From the NCBI GenBank assembly GCA_016793245.1, contig JAEUHW010000290.1, forward strand, positions 40,865 through 104,864: a DNA stretch of 64,000 nt, in the 5' to 3' direction. This stretch comes from Planctomycetota bacterium (lineage in GTDB: Bacteria; Planctomycetota; UBA1135; JADKAF01). The position numbers and the translations under genes were made by a program. The notes below the pieces were generated by a model that saw nothing but the letters and a program-made list of their open reading frames with translations, made no database searches and was not told the origin of the DNA. This document shows positions 24,842 through 34,391 of this stretch, piece by piece; the stretch's first letter is position 1; every line of letters starts with the position of its first letter.

Positions 24842-26209
24842 TCAGGCCTTGCGGCGGCGTCCCGCCCAGCCTGCTCCTCCTTCTTCCGGACCACGCTTGT
24901 TGCCCTTGCCCACGATGCCCTCGTAGCTGCGCATGACGAGGTAGGCATTCACCTTGTCGACGAGATCGAGGGCGACCCCGACGACGATCAGCACCGAGGT
25001 GCCACCGAGGAAGGCGGCGACCTGGAAGCTGACGTTCATGGAGTCGGTGACGATGTTCGGCAGGATCGCGATGGCGGCGAGGAAGGCCGCGCCGGCGACC
25101 GTGATGCGCGTCATCACCCGCTCGAGGTACTCGGCCGTCTTCTTGCCCGGGCGGATCCCCGGGACGAACGACCCGTGCTCCTTCAGGTTGTTCGCGATCT
25201 CCGTCGGCTGGAACATCAGGCTGTTCCAGAAGAAGGAGAAGAAGAAGATCAGGGCCGAGAAGGTGGTGATGTACCAGAACCCGGCCGTGCTGCCGAAGGT
25301 GTCGCGCATGAAGCTCAGCGCCGGGATCTGACCGAGCATCTGAGGCACGAGGAACAGCGCGGAGGCGAAGATGATCGGCATCACGCCTGCCTGGTTGATG
25401 CGCAGGGGCAGGTAGTGCTTCTGGCCCCCCATCGTGCTCCGGCCCTTCGTGAGCTTCGCCTGCTGGATCGGGATCCGGCGCTGGCCGCGGGTGATGTACA
25501 CGATCACGATGACGATCACGACCCACACGGCTCCCAGATAGAGGAGGTTCGTGATGCGATCGTCGCCGTAGCTGTTCGAGAGATGCGAGGCGATCGCCGC
25601 CGGCATGTCGGCGATGATCCCCGACATGATGATCAGCGAGATGCCGTTGCCGATCCCGTGCTCCGTCAGCTGCTCGCCGAGCCACATCACGAAGATGGTG
25701 CCCGCGGTGAGCACGAGGATGTGCAGCAGATAGAAGCCGAAGGTGTAGGGATTGGTCGCGTCGTTGAAGAGGCCGAACTGCGGATTGCGCAGGACCCCCT
25801 GGCAGACGAAGAACGCCTGCAGGACGCAGATCGGCACCGTGAGCAAGCGCGTGTACTGGTTGATCTTGCGCGTGCCCGCCGGGCCTTCCTTCTGCAGCGC
25901 CTCGAGGCTGGGGACCACCTTCACGAGCAGTGAGAAGATGATCGAGGCCGAGATGTAGGGCATCACCCCGAGGGAGAACACCACCGCCTGGCCGATGCCG
26001 GCTCCGGTCAGCATGTTCATCATGCCGAACAGCGCACCCAGCGGCGAACCCGAGAAGAGGTCCGTCTGGATGCGCTGCAGCTCTTCGAGGTCCACCCCCG
26101 GCAGGGGAAGATGGAAGCCGATCCGATAGATGGCCAGGAGGCCGATCGTGATCAGCAGCTTCTTCCGCAGGTCGGGGACGCGGACGAGGCTAAGGAGCGG
26201 ATTGCTCAT
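24842..26209 (-). CDS. secY: Preprotein translocase subunit SecY
   Basis: 455 residues, ten membrane segments. Plug region and TM2 are LFGMMNMLTGAGIGQAVVFS and LGVMPYISASIIFSLLVKV; the loops bind SecA and the ribosome (TKGRSTMGGQKHYLPLRINQ, GIRPGKKTAEYLERVMTRIT). The C terminus is Arg/Gly-rich. It is in its usual place after rplO; SecE lies 28 kb upstream in the same supercluster. Confidence 0.98.
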   Translation of the reverse strand: MSNPLLSLVRVPDLRKKLLITIGLLAIYRIGFHLPLPGVDLEELQRIQTDLFSGSPLGALFGMMNMLTGAGIGQAVVFSLGVMPYISASIIFSLLVKVVPSLEALQKEGPAGTRKINQYTRLLTVPICVLQAFFVCQGVLRNPQFGLFNDATNPYTFGFYLLHILVLTAGTIFVMWLGEQLTEHGIGNGISLIIMSGIIADMPAAIASHLSNSYGDDRITNLLYLGAVWVVIVIVIVYITRGQRRIPIQQAKLTKGRSTMGGQKHYLPLRINQAGVMPIIFASALFLVPQMLGQIPALSFMRDTFGSTAGFWYITTFSALIFFFSFFWNSLMFQPTEIANNLKEHGSFVPGIRPGKKTAEYLERVMTRITVAGAAFLAAIAILPNIVTDSMNVSFQVAAFLGGTSVLIVVGVALDLVDKVNAYLVMRSYEGIVGKGNKRGPEEGGAGWAGRRRKA

Positions 26210-26336
26210 GTCTGGGGGGTCTCACGCTCGGCTCGAGACCGAGGTCTACGAGGACGAGACGTTCGAGGACGCCAAGAGTGGATGGCCGCGGGAACTCGCT
26301 CGGAGCCAGAGTGCGCCGAGCGAGCGGCCGCGAAAG

Positions 26337-26786
26337 CTAGCGCGCGATCTCGATGGCCTTGCCGCCGGCCTTCTCGATCTTCTCCCGCGCCGTGGCGGAG
26401 AAGCGATGGGCCGTGACGTTGAAGCGCTTCGAGATCTCGCCGTCACCGAGGATCTTCAGGAACTCGGAGCTCTTCGAAACCAGGCCCTTGGCCAGGATGG
26501 CCTGCAGGTTCACATCGGCGCCGTCTTCGAAGACCGAGAGGTCCGAGACGTTCACCGTCGTGTAGGTGACCTTGAAGAGCGAGTTCGAGAAGCCGCGCTT
26601 CGGAAGCAAGCGATAGAGCGGCATCTGACCGCCTTCGAATGCCGCCTTCGCCGACCAGCCCGAGCGAGCGCGCTGCCCCTTGTGCCCCTTGCCCGCGGTC
26701 TTGCCGAGCCCGGAGCCGGGACCGCGTCCCACGCGCTTGCGAACGGCCTTCTTCTCGCCATTCGCGCGAACGGTTTTCAGGTCCAT
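26337..26786 (-). CDS. rplO: 50S ribosomal protein L15
   Basis: 149 residues. The Gly/Lys-rich N terminus KRVGRGPGSGLGKTAGKGHK is typical, as is GGQMPLYRLLPKRGF. The start codon shares one base with the rpsE stop (TGATG), so there is no room for rpmD (L30), which usually lies between them. Confidence 0.97.
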   Translation of the reverse strand: MDLKTVRANGEKKAVRKRVGRGPGSGLGKTAGKGHKGQRARSGWSAKAAFEGGQMPLYRLLPKRGFSNSLFKVTYTTVNVSDLSVFEDGADVNLQAILAKGLVSKSSEFLKILGDGEISKRFNVTAHRFSATAREKIEKAGGKAIEIAR

Positions 26787-27304
26787 CAGAGCTTCACTCC
26801 TCGCAGCTCTTCGACTTCGTCGCGGCTGCGCAACTGGGCCAGGGCGGTGAACGTCGCCTTGGTCAGGTTGATCGGGTTGGTCGAACCGTACGCCTTGGTG
26901 AGGACGTCGCGGATGCCCGCGAGCTCCAGCACCGCGCGCGTCGCGGCTCCGGCGATGATACCCGTGCCGGGTGCCGCCGGGATGATGCGCACGCGGGAGG
27001 CGCCGAACTGCCCCTCCATCTGGTGCGGGATCGTCTTGTCGACGCGGCGAACGTGCATCAAGTGCTTGCGCCCGTCCTTCACGGCCTTCTCGACCGCCGA
27101 GGGTACGTCGCGGGCCTTGCCGTAGCCGATGCCGACGGTGCCGTTGCGGTTACCGACGACGACGAGCGCGGAGAAGGAGAAGCGGCGCCCGCCCTTGACC
27201 ACGGCGGCGCTGCGGTTGATGCGCACGACGACCTGGGACTCGCGGTCCCCCAGGTCGATCTCCTGGGCTTCGCGGTGATCGAGGTATTGGATTTCGGTCT
27301 TCAT
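26786..27304 (-). CDS. rpsE: 30S ribosomal protein S5
   Basis: 172 residues from the ATG at 27304, with GAGGAA upstream. The N-terminal dsRBD-like part has VVRINRSAAVVKGGRRFSFS and the C-terminal domain has IIPAAPGTGIIAGAATRAVL. It contributes to the mRNA entry tunnel and decoding fidelity. Translationally coupled to rplO. Confidence 0.97.
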   Translation of the reverse strand: MKTEIQYLDHREAQEIDLGDRESQVVVRINRSAAVVKGGRRFSFSALVVVGNRNGTVGIGYGKARDVPSAVEKAVKDGRKHLMHVRRVDKTIPHQMEGQFGASRVRIIPAAPGTGIIAGAATRAVLELAGIRDVLTKAYGSTNPINLTKATFTALAQLRSRDEVEELRGVKL

Positions 27305-27356
27305 CGAGGTTCCTCGGAGCTCGCGCGGCGCTCTAGCCGAACGAGCTCGCGGCACA

Positions 27357-27722
27357 TCAGAACTGGAGCCCGCTCTTGCGAGCCCCGTCGGCCAGCGCCT
27401 TCACGCGCCCGTGGTACTTGTAGGGTCCGCGGTCGAACACGACCTTGTTGACACCGGCTTCCTTCGCGCGCTGGGCGACGAGCTCGCCGATGCGCGTCGC
27501 GCGCTCGGTCTTGGTGCCCTTCGCTCCACCGCGGACCTCGGCTTCGCAACTGGAAGCAGCGGCCAGCGTGCGGCCCGCGACATCGTCGATGATCTGCGCG
27601 CTGATGTGCTTGCACGAGCGAAAGACGTGGAGGCGGGGACGCTCGGACGAGCCGCGGGTCCGGCGCCGCACGCGGAGCTTCCGGCGGAGGCGCGTGGCCT
27701 GCAAACGCTTCAGTCTGTTCAT
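27357..27722 (-). CDS. rplR: 50S ribosomal protein L18
   Basis: 121 residues. It has the basic N-terminal tail [38 protein letters not shown] and the C-terminal [20 protein letters not shown]. It binds 5S rRNA with L5. 52 bp before rpsE, and 158 bp after rplF. Confidence 0.97.
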   Translation of the reverse strand: MNRLKRLQATRLRRKLRVRRRTRGSSERPRLHVFRSCKHISAQIIDDVAGRTLAAASSCEAEVRGGAKGTKTERATRIGELVAQRAKEAGVNKVVFDRGPYKYHGRVKALADGARKSGLQF

Positions 27723-27880
27723 GACTCTGGGTTCCGACTACTTCAGGGCCGGGCGGATTTGGTCCGGCCAAGCTGGTTCGGGGCGAGAATGTGGATCGGA
27801 GCGGGATCGTGGTTCCGAGAGGGCATCGCAGCACTCCTCGGCACCCCCCGCGGAAGCGGAAGACCGACGAGGCGTTCGCG

Positions 27881-28423
27881 CTAGCTACCGAAGGCCTTGC
27901 CGGACTTGCGGCGGATGGTCTCTTCGGCGTACTTGATGCCCTTGCCCTTGTAAGGCTCGGGCGGCCGGACTTGGCGCACCTTCGCGGCGAACTGCCCGAC
28001 GGCTTGCTTGTCGATGCCCGAGATGGAGATCGTAGTGTTCGTCGGGCAGACGACGTCGATCCCCTTCGGCGGGGCGACCTTCACGGTGTGGGCGAAGCCG
28101 ACGCTCAAGACCAGGGTCTTGCCTTCGAGCTTCACGTTCCAACCGACGCCGTGGATCTCGAGCTTCTTCTCGAAGCCCTTGGTGACGCCGGCGACCATGT
28201 TCGCGAGGCAGGCACGGGTCAGGCCATGCAAGGCGCTCACTTCGCGACCGCCTTCACCCGAAGGCTCGACCAGTGCCTGGCCGCCCTCGACCCGCACCTT
28301 GACCTGCGGATACAGCGGGAAGGAGAGCGAGCCCTTGGGGCCCTTCACTTCGATCTGCTCATTGCCGGAGCTCACGGAGACTCCAGCCGGGAGGGGAACG
28401 GGTTTCTTGCCGATGCGGGACAT
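27881..28423 (-). CDS. rplF: 50S ribosomal protein L6
   Basis: 180 residues, two repeated alpha-beta domains. MSRIGKKPVPLPAGVSVS, the central KLEIHGVGWNVKLEGKTLVL and the C-terminal RPPEPYKGKGIKYAEETIRR. It lies near the factor-binding site of the 50S subunit. Confidence 0.97.
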   Translation of the reverse strand: MSRIGKKPVPLPAGVSVSSGNEQIEVKGPKGSLSFPLYPQVKVRVEGGQALVEPSGEGGREVSALHGLTRACLANMVAGVTKGFEKKLEIHGVGWNVKLEGKTLVLSVGFAHTVKVAPPKGIDVVCPTNTTISISGIDKQAVGQFAAKVRQVRPPEPYKGKGIKYAEETIRRKSGKAFGS

Positions 28424-28530
28424 GATCGCGACCTCAGGGGCCGGCGCAGAAAGCGACAGGCCAGGGATTCTTCGCTGTTCGGATCGCTGATCGAAGCGGC
28501 GCCCTCGCGTTGCGGAGGCGCCGCGCTCGA

Positions 28531-28923
28531 TCAGTACACCACGCAGAGCACCTCACCGCCGACCTTGTGCTCGCGAGCCTTGCGGTCGGAGATGATGCCG
28601 TGCGGTGTGGAAAGGATGGCAATGCCGAGGCCGCCGAGCACCTTGGGCAGATCGCGGAAGCCGCTGTAGACGCGGCAGCCGGGCTTGCTGGTGCGGCGGA
28701 TGCTCTGGATCACACGCTCCCCGTTGCGGCCGTACCTCAAGTGCACGCGCAGCGCGCGCTCCTCGGGTTGCACGTCGTAGCCGTCGATGTAGCCCTCGTC
28801 CTTCAAGATCGCGGCGATGCCGAGCTTGATGCGGGAGAGAGGGATGTCGACGGTCTGCTTCCGCACGTCATTGGCGTTGCGGATTCGCGTCAACATGTCC
28901 GCAATGGGATCGGTCATGGTCAT
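28531..28923 (-). CDS. rpsH: 30S ribosomal protein S8
   Basis: 130 residues; ATG at 28923 preceded by GGAGGAG (a second ATG two codons later is possible). DPIADMLTRIRNANDVRKQT, YIDGYDVQPEERALRVHLRY and the C-terminal GIAILSTPHGIISDRKAREH are diagnostic. In E. coli, S8 represses the spc operon. Here the gene upstream is rplE, with rpsN missing between them. Confidence 0.97.
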   Translation of the reverse strand: MTMTDPIADMLTRIRNANDVRKQTVDIPLSRIKLGIAAILKDEGYIDGYDVQPEERALRVHLRYGRNGERVIQSIRRTSKPGCRVYSGFRDLPKVLGGLGIAILSTPHGIISDRKAREHKVGGEVLCVVY

Positions 28924-29231
28924 GGACGATGCTCCTCCAAAGTCCGGCTCGGCTCGTGGCGCTCGACGCTCACCGAGAGGTGAGTGCTGGGCGAACGATC
29001 TCGGAGTCGTTGGACTTCGAGTGACGTTCCGATCTCGATCAGTCGGGTTCGGGTCGAGGAGAGGACCGAATGGGTCGCCTGCAATCCGTGGAGCGCACGC
29101 TCCGAATCGCGGTGCAGGACCTTCATTCGTTCTCCGGGGATGTACAGCGGTTCGACTTAGATCCTCCGGCGGCGGCGAACCGCAGCGGGAGTCTCGAGCC
29201 GAGCCGCATCAGATGAGTCGTTGGCTCCGGC
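28924..29231. other. rplE-rpsH spacer where rpsN is expected
   Basis: 308 bp at the position normally held by rpsN (S14). No frame contains the S14 motifs (CxxC pair or GLCRICFRELA/RGxYRKFGL-like segments). A 68-codon minus-strand frame (29126-28920; MKVLHRDSERALHGLQ) has a GGAG upstream and ends in an ATGA overlap with rpsH. Its third-codon positions are only moderately GC-rich, unlike the real genes here, and it matches nothing I know. Confidence 0.6.
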
Positions 29232-29771
29232 TCAGCGCCGGAACGGGAAGCCGAAGCCTTCGAGGAGCGCTACGCCCTCCTCGTCGGTCTGGGCGGTGGT
29301 GACCATGGTGATGTTCATCCCTTGGGAGAACTCCACCTTGTCGAGGTCGATCTCGGGGAACACGGTCTGCTCTCCGAGTCCGACAGAGTAGTTGCCGCGG
29401 CCGTCGAACTTCTTGGGCAGGCCGCGGAAGTCGCGGATGCGCGGAGCGACGACGTGGATGAAGCGTTCGAGGAACTCGTACATCCGATCGCCGCGCAGCG
29501 TCACCGAGGCGCCGATCGCCTGCCCTTGACGGAGCTTGAAGCCGGCGACGGACTTCTTGGCCTTGCGGATCACCGGCTTCTGGCCGGCGATCGCGCCGAG
29601 GTCCTTGGCGGCCTTCTCGACGCGGCCCTTGTTCTCGATCGCCTTGCCGATCCCCATGCTGATCACGATCTTCTCCAGCTTGGGCACCTGCATGGTGTTC
29701 TTGTAGCCGAAGCGCTCGGTGAGCTGCTTGTGGATCTCGGACTTGTACTTGGTCTGAAGGGTGGTGGCCAT
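29232..29771 (-). CDS. rplE: 50S ribosomal protein L5
   Basis: 179 residues. [27 protein letters not shown]-type segment [20 protein letters not shown], and the C-terminal [20 protein letters not shown]. Binds 5S rRNA and contacts the P-site tRNA. Confidence 0.97.
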   Translation of the reverse strand: MATTLQTKYKSEIHKQLTERFGYKNTMQVPKLEKIVISMGIGKAIENKGRVEKAAKDLGAIAGQKPVIRKAKKSVAGFKLRQGQAIGASVTLRGDRMYEFLERFIHVVAPRIRDFRGLPKKFDGRGNYSVGLGEQTVFPEIDLDKVEFSQGMNITMVTTAQTDEEGVALLEGFGFPFRR

Positions 29772-29883
29772 CGTAGGGCCCTCTGCGTTCGCAGAGGAGC
29801 AAGGGAAGAAGGTCCGCGCGAGGGAAGAGGAGAGGTCGGGGAGCTGAGTTCGCGCCCATCCGGATCGGATGGGCGAACCAGGA

Positions 29884-30147
29884 TCAGGCGTTCAGATCCT
29901 TTCGCTTCTTCACGATCTTCTGAGCCTTGTCGTCCCAGAGCGCGACGTTGGAGACGTGGATCGGCACTTCCTGCTCGATCTCGCCGCCTTTCGGGTTCTG
30001 CTGCGTCTTCTTGAGGCGCTTCTTGCGGATGTTGACGCCTTCCACGACCACGCGGTCCTCGTCGCGCAAGACCTTGCTGATCTTGCCCGTCTTGCCCTTG
30101 TGGTTCCCCGCGATGACCTTCACCAGATCGCCGGATCGGACGTGCAT
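29884..30147 (-). CDS. rplX: 50S ribosomal protein L24
   Basis: 87 residues from the ATG at 30147, which shares a base with the rplN stop (TGATG). The KOW motif is [40 protein letters not shown] and [19 protein letters not shown] follow. Early assembly protein beside the exit tunnel. A GTG one codon upstream (30150) could also serve as start. Confidence 0.96.
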   Translation of the reverse strand: MHVRSGDLVKVIAGNHKGKTGKISKVLRDEDRVVVEGVNIRKKRLKKTQQNPKGGEIEQEVPIHVSNVALWDDKAQKIVKKRKDLNA

Positions 30148-30515
30148 CACACCACCTCCGTCGCCAGCGAGACGATCTTCATGAAGCCCTTGTCGCGGAG
30201 CTCGCGAGCGACCGCGCCGAAGATGCGGGTGCCGCGCGGGTTCTTGCTGTCGTCGACGAGCACCATGGCGTTCTTGTCGAAGCGCACATAGGAGCCGTCG
30301 GAGCGGCGGATGTTGCGGGCCGTGCGGACCACGACGCCCTTCACCACGGCGCCCTGCTTGATCTCGCTGCCGGCCTGCACCTTCTTCACGGAGGCCACGA
30401 TGATGTCGCCGACCGACCCGTAGCGGCGCCTAGTGCCGCCCAGGACCTTGATGCACATCACCGTCTTGGCGCCGGTGTTGTCGGCAACCTCGAGGCGCGT
30501 CTGTTGCTGGATCAT
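30147..30515 (-). CDS. rplN: 50S ribosomal protein L14
   Basis: 122 residues, the standard length. [60 protein letters not shown] and the C-terminal [15 protein letters not shown]. It forms an intersubunit bridge. Overlaps rplX by one base. Confidence 0.98.
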   Translation of the reverse strand: MIQQQTRLEVADNTGAKTVMCIKVLGGTRRRYGSVGDIIVASVKKVQAGSEIKQGAVVKGVVVRTARNIRRSDGSYVRFDKNAMVLVDDSKNPRGTRIFGAVARELRDKGFMKIVSLATEVV

Positions 30516-30661
30516 GGCTGGATCTCGTTCTGTTTCTCGGCCGAGGCCGCGGTTCGGGGAAACCGAGGGTCAGGGCGTATTCAGGATGTCGGGCCGATGC
30601 CTCTGCAGCCGGGGGTGCGAGATCGCTCGCTCCATGGCCCCGCCCGCAAAGTGCACTTCGC

Positions 30662-30940
30662 TCAGCCCAGCTGGGGCGCGCTCTGCACGATGCGCACGAG
30701 GCGCCAACGCTTCAGCTTGCTCAACGGCCGGGTCTGCATGACCTCGACCATGTCGCCGGTGCGCGCCTCGTTGTTCTCGTCGTGAGCGTGGAGGCGCGTG
30801 TGCCGGCGGATGAACTTGCCGTACTTCGCGTGGCGCTCGAGCCGCGTCACCTGCACGGTGATGGACTTCTCCATCTTGTCGGAGATGACTTGGCCGATCA
30901 GCGTTCGGCGCTGCGCGCGTTCTGAGGTCTGCTCGCTCAT
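30662..30940 (-). CDS. rpsQ: 30S ribosomal protein S17
   Basis: 92 residues, OB fold: [40 protein letters not shown] and [20 protein letters not shown]. Primary 16S binder. Flanked by wide spacers (146 bp to rplN, 159 bp from rpmC) in which I see no further genes. Confidence 0.97.
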   Translation of the reverse strand: MSEQTSERAQRRTLIGQVISDKMEKSITVQVTRLERHAKYGKFIRRHTRLHAHDENNEARTGDMVEVMQTRPLSKLKRWRLVRIVQSAPQLG

Positions 30941-31099
30941 CGTTGGTCGTCAGGTCTCGCCTCTGCGCGACGGGAGTCGCCGAGGCTGCGGGATTCGAGG
31001 CTCGAGAGGCCGGATCGCATCGATCCGGTGCGGGGTCGGGTTCGCCGAGGAGAGGAGTCGGCCGGCGGCAGAGCCGCGGCCCCGACTCCCTTCAGAGGC

Positions 31100-31315
31100 T
31101 CAGCTGCGCGGCGTCTGGCCGCGCACACCGAGCTTGCGTTCCTGGAGGATGGTGAGGATGCGCGCCACGGTTCGTCGGGTCTCCCCGACGGCCGAAGGAT
31201 TCTGGTCGCCACCGACCGACTGCTTCAGCCGGAGGTCGAAGAGGCGACGACGCGCATTGCGGAGGTCGAACTCGAGCTCCGCGTCCGTCTTGGTCTTCAG
31301 TTCGGACGATCTCAT
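31100..31315 (-). CDS. rpmC: 50S ribosomal protein L29
   Basis: 71 residues, two-helix protein: ELKTKTDAELEFDLRNARRR and LFDLRLKQSVGGDQNPSAVG, then ETRRTVARILTILQERKLGV. Exit-tunnel protein next to L23. It lies 88 bp after rplP. Confidence 0.95.
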   Translation of the reverse strand: MRSSELKTKTDAELEFDLRNARRRLFDLRLKQSVGGDQNPSAVGETRRTVARILTILQERKLGVRGQTPRS

Positions 31316-31403
31316 GTTTCTTCTTCCTGTGTACCGGCGGTCGAGATGCGACCGCTTCGATCACCGGGCTCGCGGATGGCGAGCCCCTTGATCACCGAAC
31401 TGG

Positions 31404-31823
31404 CTACTCGCCGAACTCGATGCGGCGCACGAAGCGCACGCGGACCGGCATCTTGTGGGCCACGCGATTGAACGCGGCACGAGCCGCGGCTTCGGTGCAA
31501 CCACCCAGCTCGTACAGCATGGTTCCGGGCTTCACCACCGCGCACCAGTAATCCACTTCTCCCTTGCCGGTACCCATGCGGGTCTCGGCCGGGCGAGCAG
31601 TCACCGACTTCTGCGGGAAGATGCGGATCCACAGACGGCTGTCCGGTGCGGTGCGGACGGCAGCGACGCGGCCTGCTTCGATCTGGCGCGCGTCGATCCA
31701 GCCCGGGTCGAGGGCTTGGAGGCCGAACTCACCGAAGGCCACGCGGTTGCCGCGCGTCGCCTTCCCGCGGATCTTGCCGCGCTGCATCTTGCGGAACTTG
31801 ACCCGATTGGGCATCAGAGCCAC
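31404..31823 (-). CDS. rplP: 50S ribosomal protein L16
   Basis: 139 residues from a GTG at 31823 with GGAGGTGA upstream; an ATG three codons later is the alternative. KFRKMQRGKIRGKATRGNRV, RIFPQKSVTARPAETRMGTG and GEVDYWCAVVKPGTMLYELG are diagnostic. It organises the A-site tRNA region. Three bases after rpsC. Confidence 0.97.
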   Translation of the reverse strand: MALMPNRVKFRKMQRGKIRGKATRGNRVAFGEFGLQALDPGWIDARQIEAGRVAAVRTAPDSRLWIRIFPQKSVTARPAETRMGTGKGEVDYWCAVVKPGTMLYELGGCTEAAARAAFNRVAHKMPVRVRFVRRIEFGE

Positions 31824-31826
31824 GGC

Positions 31827-32537
31827 TCACCTCCTCCCTTCGTTGCCGGGCCGCGGCCCGCGCGGACCGCTGGGTCCGAGACGACGCTGCTGGACGGGCT
31901 GGCGCTCGGGATCGCCGTAGTTGCCCTTGTAGATCCAGACCTTGACGCCGATCGCGCCGTAGGTCGTGAAGGCCTGCGAGAAGCCGTAGTCGATCTGGGC
32001 TTGCAGCGTGTTCAACGGGATGCGGCCTTCGCGAGCCTTCTCGGTGCGGGACATCTCCGCCCCACCGAGACGCCCGGACGCTTCGACCTTCACGCCGAGA
32101 GCTCCCGCCTGCATCGTGGTCTGGATGGCCTTTTTGATCGCCTTGCGGAACGCCGCGCGCTTCTCGAGCGCGCCCGCGATCTCCTCGGCGACGAGTCCGG
32201 CCTCCATCTCGGGGCGCTTGATGTCGCGCACGAAGAGATGGACGGTGCCCTTCGTCACCTGCTCCAGCGACTCCTTCAGCTTGTCGACGTTCGCACCCTT
32301 GCGGCCGAGCAGGACGCCCGGGCGCGCGGTGTGGATGAAAACGTTGACGGCTTCGGACGTGCGCTCGATCTCGATGCGCGGGATGCCCGCCGAGCGGTAG
32401 TGCTTCTTGATGTGGGCGCGAATCGCGTGGTCTTGCTTCAGGAAGGACGAGTAGTCCTTGGAAGTCGCGTACCAGCGCGAGCGCCAGTTCTCGGTGATCC
32501 CGATGCGGAACCCGAGCGGGTGGATCTTTTGGCCCAT
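31827..32537 (-). CDS. rpsC: 30S ribosomal protein S3
   Basis: 236 residues. MGQKIHPLGFRIGITENWRS, the KH domain with GVLLGRKGANVDKLKESLEQ, and the C-terminal domain GRLGGAEMSRTEKAREGRIP and YGAIGVKVWIYKG. The tail is Arg/Pro/Gly-rich. mRNA entry-channel helicase component with S4 and S5. Three bases after rplV. Confidence 0.98.
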   Translation of the reverse strand: MGQKIHPLGFRIGITENWRSRWYATSKDYSSFLKQDHAIRAHIKKHYRSAGIPRIEIERTSEAVNVFIHTARPGVLLGRKGANVDKLKESLEQVTKGTVHLFVRDIKRPEMEAGLVAEEIAGALEKRAAFRKAIKKAIQTTMQAGALGVKVEASGRLGGAEMSRTEKAREGRIPLNTLQAQIDYGFSQAFTTYGAIGVKVWIYKGNYGDPERQPVQQRRLGPSGPRGPRPGNEGRR

Positions 32538-32540
32538 GGC

Positions 32541-32936
32541 TTACACCTGTCCCTTCGCAGCACCAGCGGCGGCCTTCTTGCCTCGAACGCCGGCGTCTTC
32601 TCCGAGCACCACGTGGATGTGGCAGGTGCGCTTGCGGATCGGATGAGCTCGTCCCATCGGGCCCGGTCGGAAGCGGAGCCGATTCTGCAGCAGCGGACCG
32701 CTGTCGACGAAGGTCTCGCGCACGACCAAGCGGTTCACGTTGACCTCGGGATCCTGAGCGGCGTTGGCCACCGCGGAGCGCAGCACCTTCTCGACGAAGT
32801 AGGCTGCGCGCTTCGGGCAGAAGCGCAGGATCTCGAAGGCCTTGTTCACGTCGGTGCCGCGGATCAGATCGACGACCAAGCGCACCTTGCGCGGGCCGAT
32901 CTGAGCGTAACGGTGAATGGCTTTGTGGGTCTGCAT
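32541..32936 (-). CDS. rplV: 50S ribosomal protein L22
   Basis: 131 residues. QIGPRKVRLVVDLIRGTDVN, the beta-hairpin that lines the exit tunnel (VNRLVVRETFVDSGPLLQNR) and PMGRAHPIRKRTCHIHVVLG. Three bases before rpsC, 73 bp after rpsS. Confidence 0.97.
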   Translation of the reverse strand: MQTHKAIHRYAQIGPRKVRLVVDLIRGTDVNKAFEILRFCPKRAAYFVEKVLRSAVANAAQDPEVNVNRLVVRETFVDSGPLLQNRLRFRPGPMGRAHPIRKRTCHIHVVLGEDAGVRGKKAAAGAAKGQV

Positions 32937-33009
32937 GGGGATGAGTATTGCTGGCTCGCTCGTCTGTCAGACGCGCCTCGCGGCGATCTCGTCAGGCGAG
33001 CGGCGCGCC

Positions 33010-33291
33010 TTACTTGGCGGCGACCGCCTTCTTGTTGCCGCTGTGACCGCGGAAGGTGCGGCTCGGGGCGAATTCGCCCAGCTTGTGGCCGACCATCTCT
33101 TCGGAGACGTAGACCTTCACGTGCTTCCGGCCGTCGTGAACCATGAAGGTCAGGCCCACGAAGTCCGGCAGGATCGTGCACGAGCGAGCCCAGGTGGTGA
33201 TCGGCGAAGGGTTGGCTTCGCTGCGTGCGCGGACGACCTTGCGCATCACCTTGGCGTCGATGAACGGACCTTTCTTGACGCTGCGAGTCAC
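33010..33291 (-). CDS. rpsS: 30S ribosomal protein S19
   Basis: 93 residues, GTG start at 33291 with GGGAG upstream. [40 protein letters not shown] and [20 protein letters not shown] are diagnostic. Head protein that contacts the A-site finger. 229 bp after rplB. Confidence 0.97.
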   Translation of the reverse strand: MTRSVKKGPFIDAKVMRKVVRARSEANPSPITTWARSCTILPDFVGLTFMVHDGRKHVKVYVSEEMVGHKLGEFAPSRTFRGHSGNKKAVAAK

Positions 33292-33484
33292 TCGAGGAAC
33301 TCCCGTGGTCTCCCGCCGCGTTCCCCTGAGGGAGGCGCGGCGTTCGACGGCATTCGGTTCTAGAAGAGGCTGTCGGTCCTAGGAACGAGCGGCGTATCGG
33401 ACCTGGCGAAGGATCAGGAGAGCGACCGTGCGCAGCGCGCTCGATCGCAGATCGCGCGACCATTCGGTGAGCGCGAGGCGCATC

Positions 33485-33508
33485 GCCGCCTCGAGGCATC
33501 GAGGCGGC
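33485..33508. terminator. Strong hairpin after rplB (attenuator or processing site)
   Basis: GCCGCCTCGA (33485-33494) pairs perfectly with 33499-33508 across a 4-base loop, 12 bp beyond the rplB stop. There is no T-run on either side, so it is more likely a partial terminator, an RNase III site or an mRNA-stabilising hairpin than a full intrinsic terminator; rpsS and the rest of the operon follow. Confidence 0.5.
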
Positions 33509-33520
33509 GCGAAAGTACGC

Positions 33521-34348
33521 TCACTTCTTGCGGCGACGCAGGATGAACGGATCCGAGCGGTTCTTGCGCTTGCGCGTCTTTCCGCCCTTCGAGAGGACCC
33601 CCGTCGGAGAGCAGGGGTGGCGTCCACCGGCCGTGCGTCCTTCGCCCCCACCCATCGGGTGAGACACGGGGTTCTGCGCGGTACCGCGGACCTTGGGACG
33701 AAGCCCCATGTGCCGCGAGCGACCGGCCTTGCCAAGGCTCACGTTCTGGTGATCCAAGTTGCCGATTTGCCCGATGGTCGCGCGGCAGCGCACGTGAATG
33801 CGGCGCAGCTCGCCCGAGGGCATGATGATCGTCGCGTACTCGCCTTCGCGAGCCGAGAGTCGAGCCACGCAGCCCGCGCTGCGCGCGAGCTTCCCACCGG
33901 TGCCCGGCAGCATCTCGATGTTGTGCACTTCGAGGCCGACCGGGATGTTCAGCAGCGGGAGGCAGTTGCCGAGCTTGGGCTCGACCGTCTCGCCGGAAGC
34001 GATCTCCTGCCCGACCTGCAGACCGAGAGGCGCCAGGATGTAGCGCTTCTCTCCGTCGGCGTATTGGACGAGGGCGATGTTCGCCGTGCGGATCGGATCG
34101 TACTCGATCCCGACGACCTTCGCGCTGATGCCGTCCTTGTCGCGCTTGAAGTCGATCTTGCGGTAGTGCTTCTTCGCACCACCACCACGACGACGGATCG
34201 TGATGCGTCCCTGGTTGTTGCGGCCGCTGCTGCGAGCCATCGGCTCGAGCAGGCTCTTCTCGGGCTCGTGCTTCGTGATCTCTTCGTATTCGAGCGAAGA
34301 GCCGAAGCGACGGCCTGCCGAAGTCGGGTTGTATTTGCGAATGCCCAT
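33521..34348 (-). CDS. rplB: 50S ribosomal protein L2
   Basis: 275 residues. [20 protein letters not shown], the N-terminal OB fold, [20 protein letters not shown] and the peptidyl-transferase-proximal segment [20 protein letters not shown] with the conserved histidine. Normal length. 43 bp after rplW. Confidence 0.98.
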   Translation of the reverse strand: MGIRKYNPTSAGRRFGSSLEYEEITKHEPEKSLLEPMARSSGRNNQGRITIRRRGGGAKKHYRKIDFKRDKDGISAKVVGIEYDPIRTANIALVQYADGEKRYILAPLGLQVGQEIASGETVEPKLGNCLPLLNIPVGLEVHNIEMLPGTGGKLARSAGCVARLSAREGEYATIIMPSGELRRIHVRCRATIGQIGNLDHQNVSLGKAGRSRHMGLRPKVRGTAQNPVSHPMGGGEGRTAGGRHPCSPTGVLSKGGKTRKRKNRSDPFILRRRKK

Positions 34349-34391
34349 GGGATTGGTTCCGTGGAGATCTGAGCTCTCGATTGCCGAGAAA

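Noticed and set aside
28920..29126. 68-codon frame with a GGAG and ATGA overlap, in the rpsN position
   Set aside because: Does not match S14, has weaker third-position GC than real genes here, and its ATGA overlap can be explained by the rpsH ribosome binding site. Kept only as a note.
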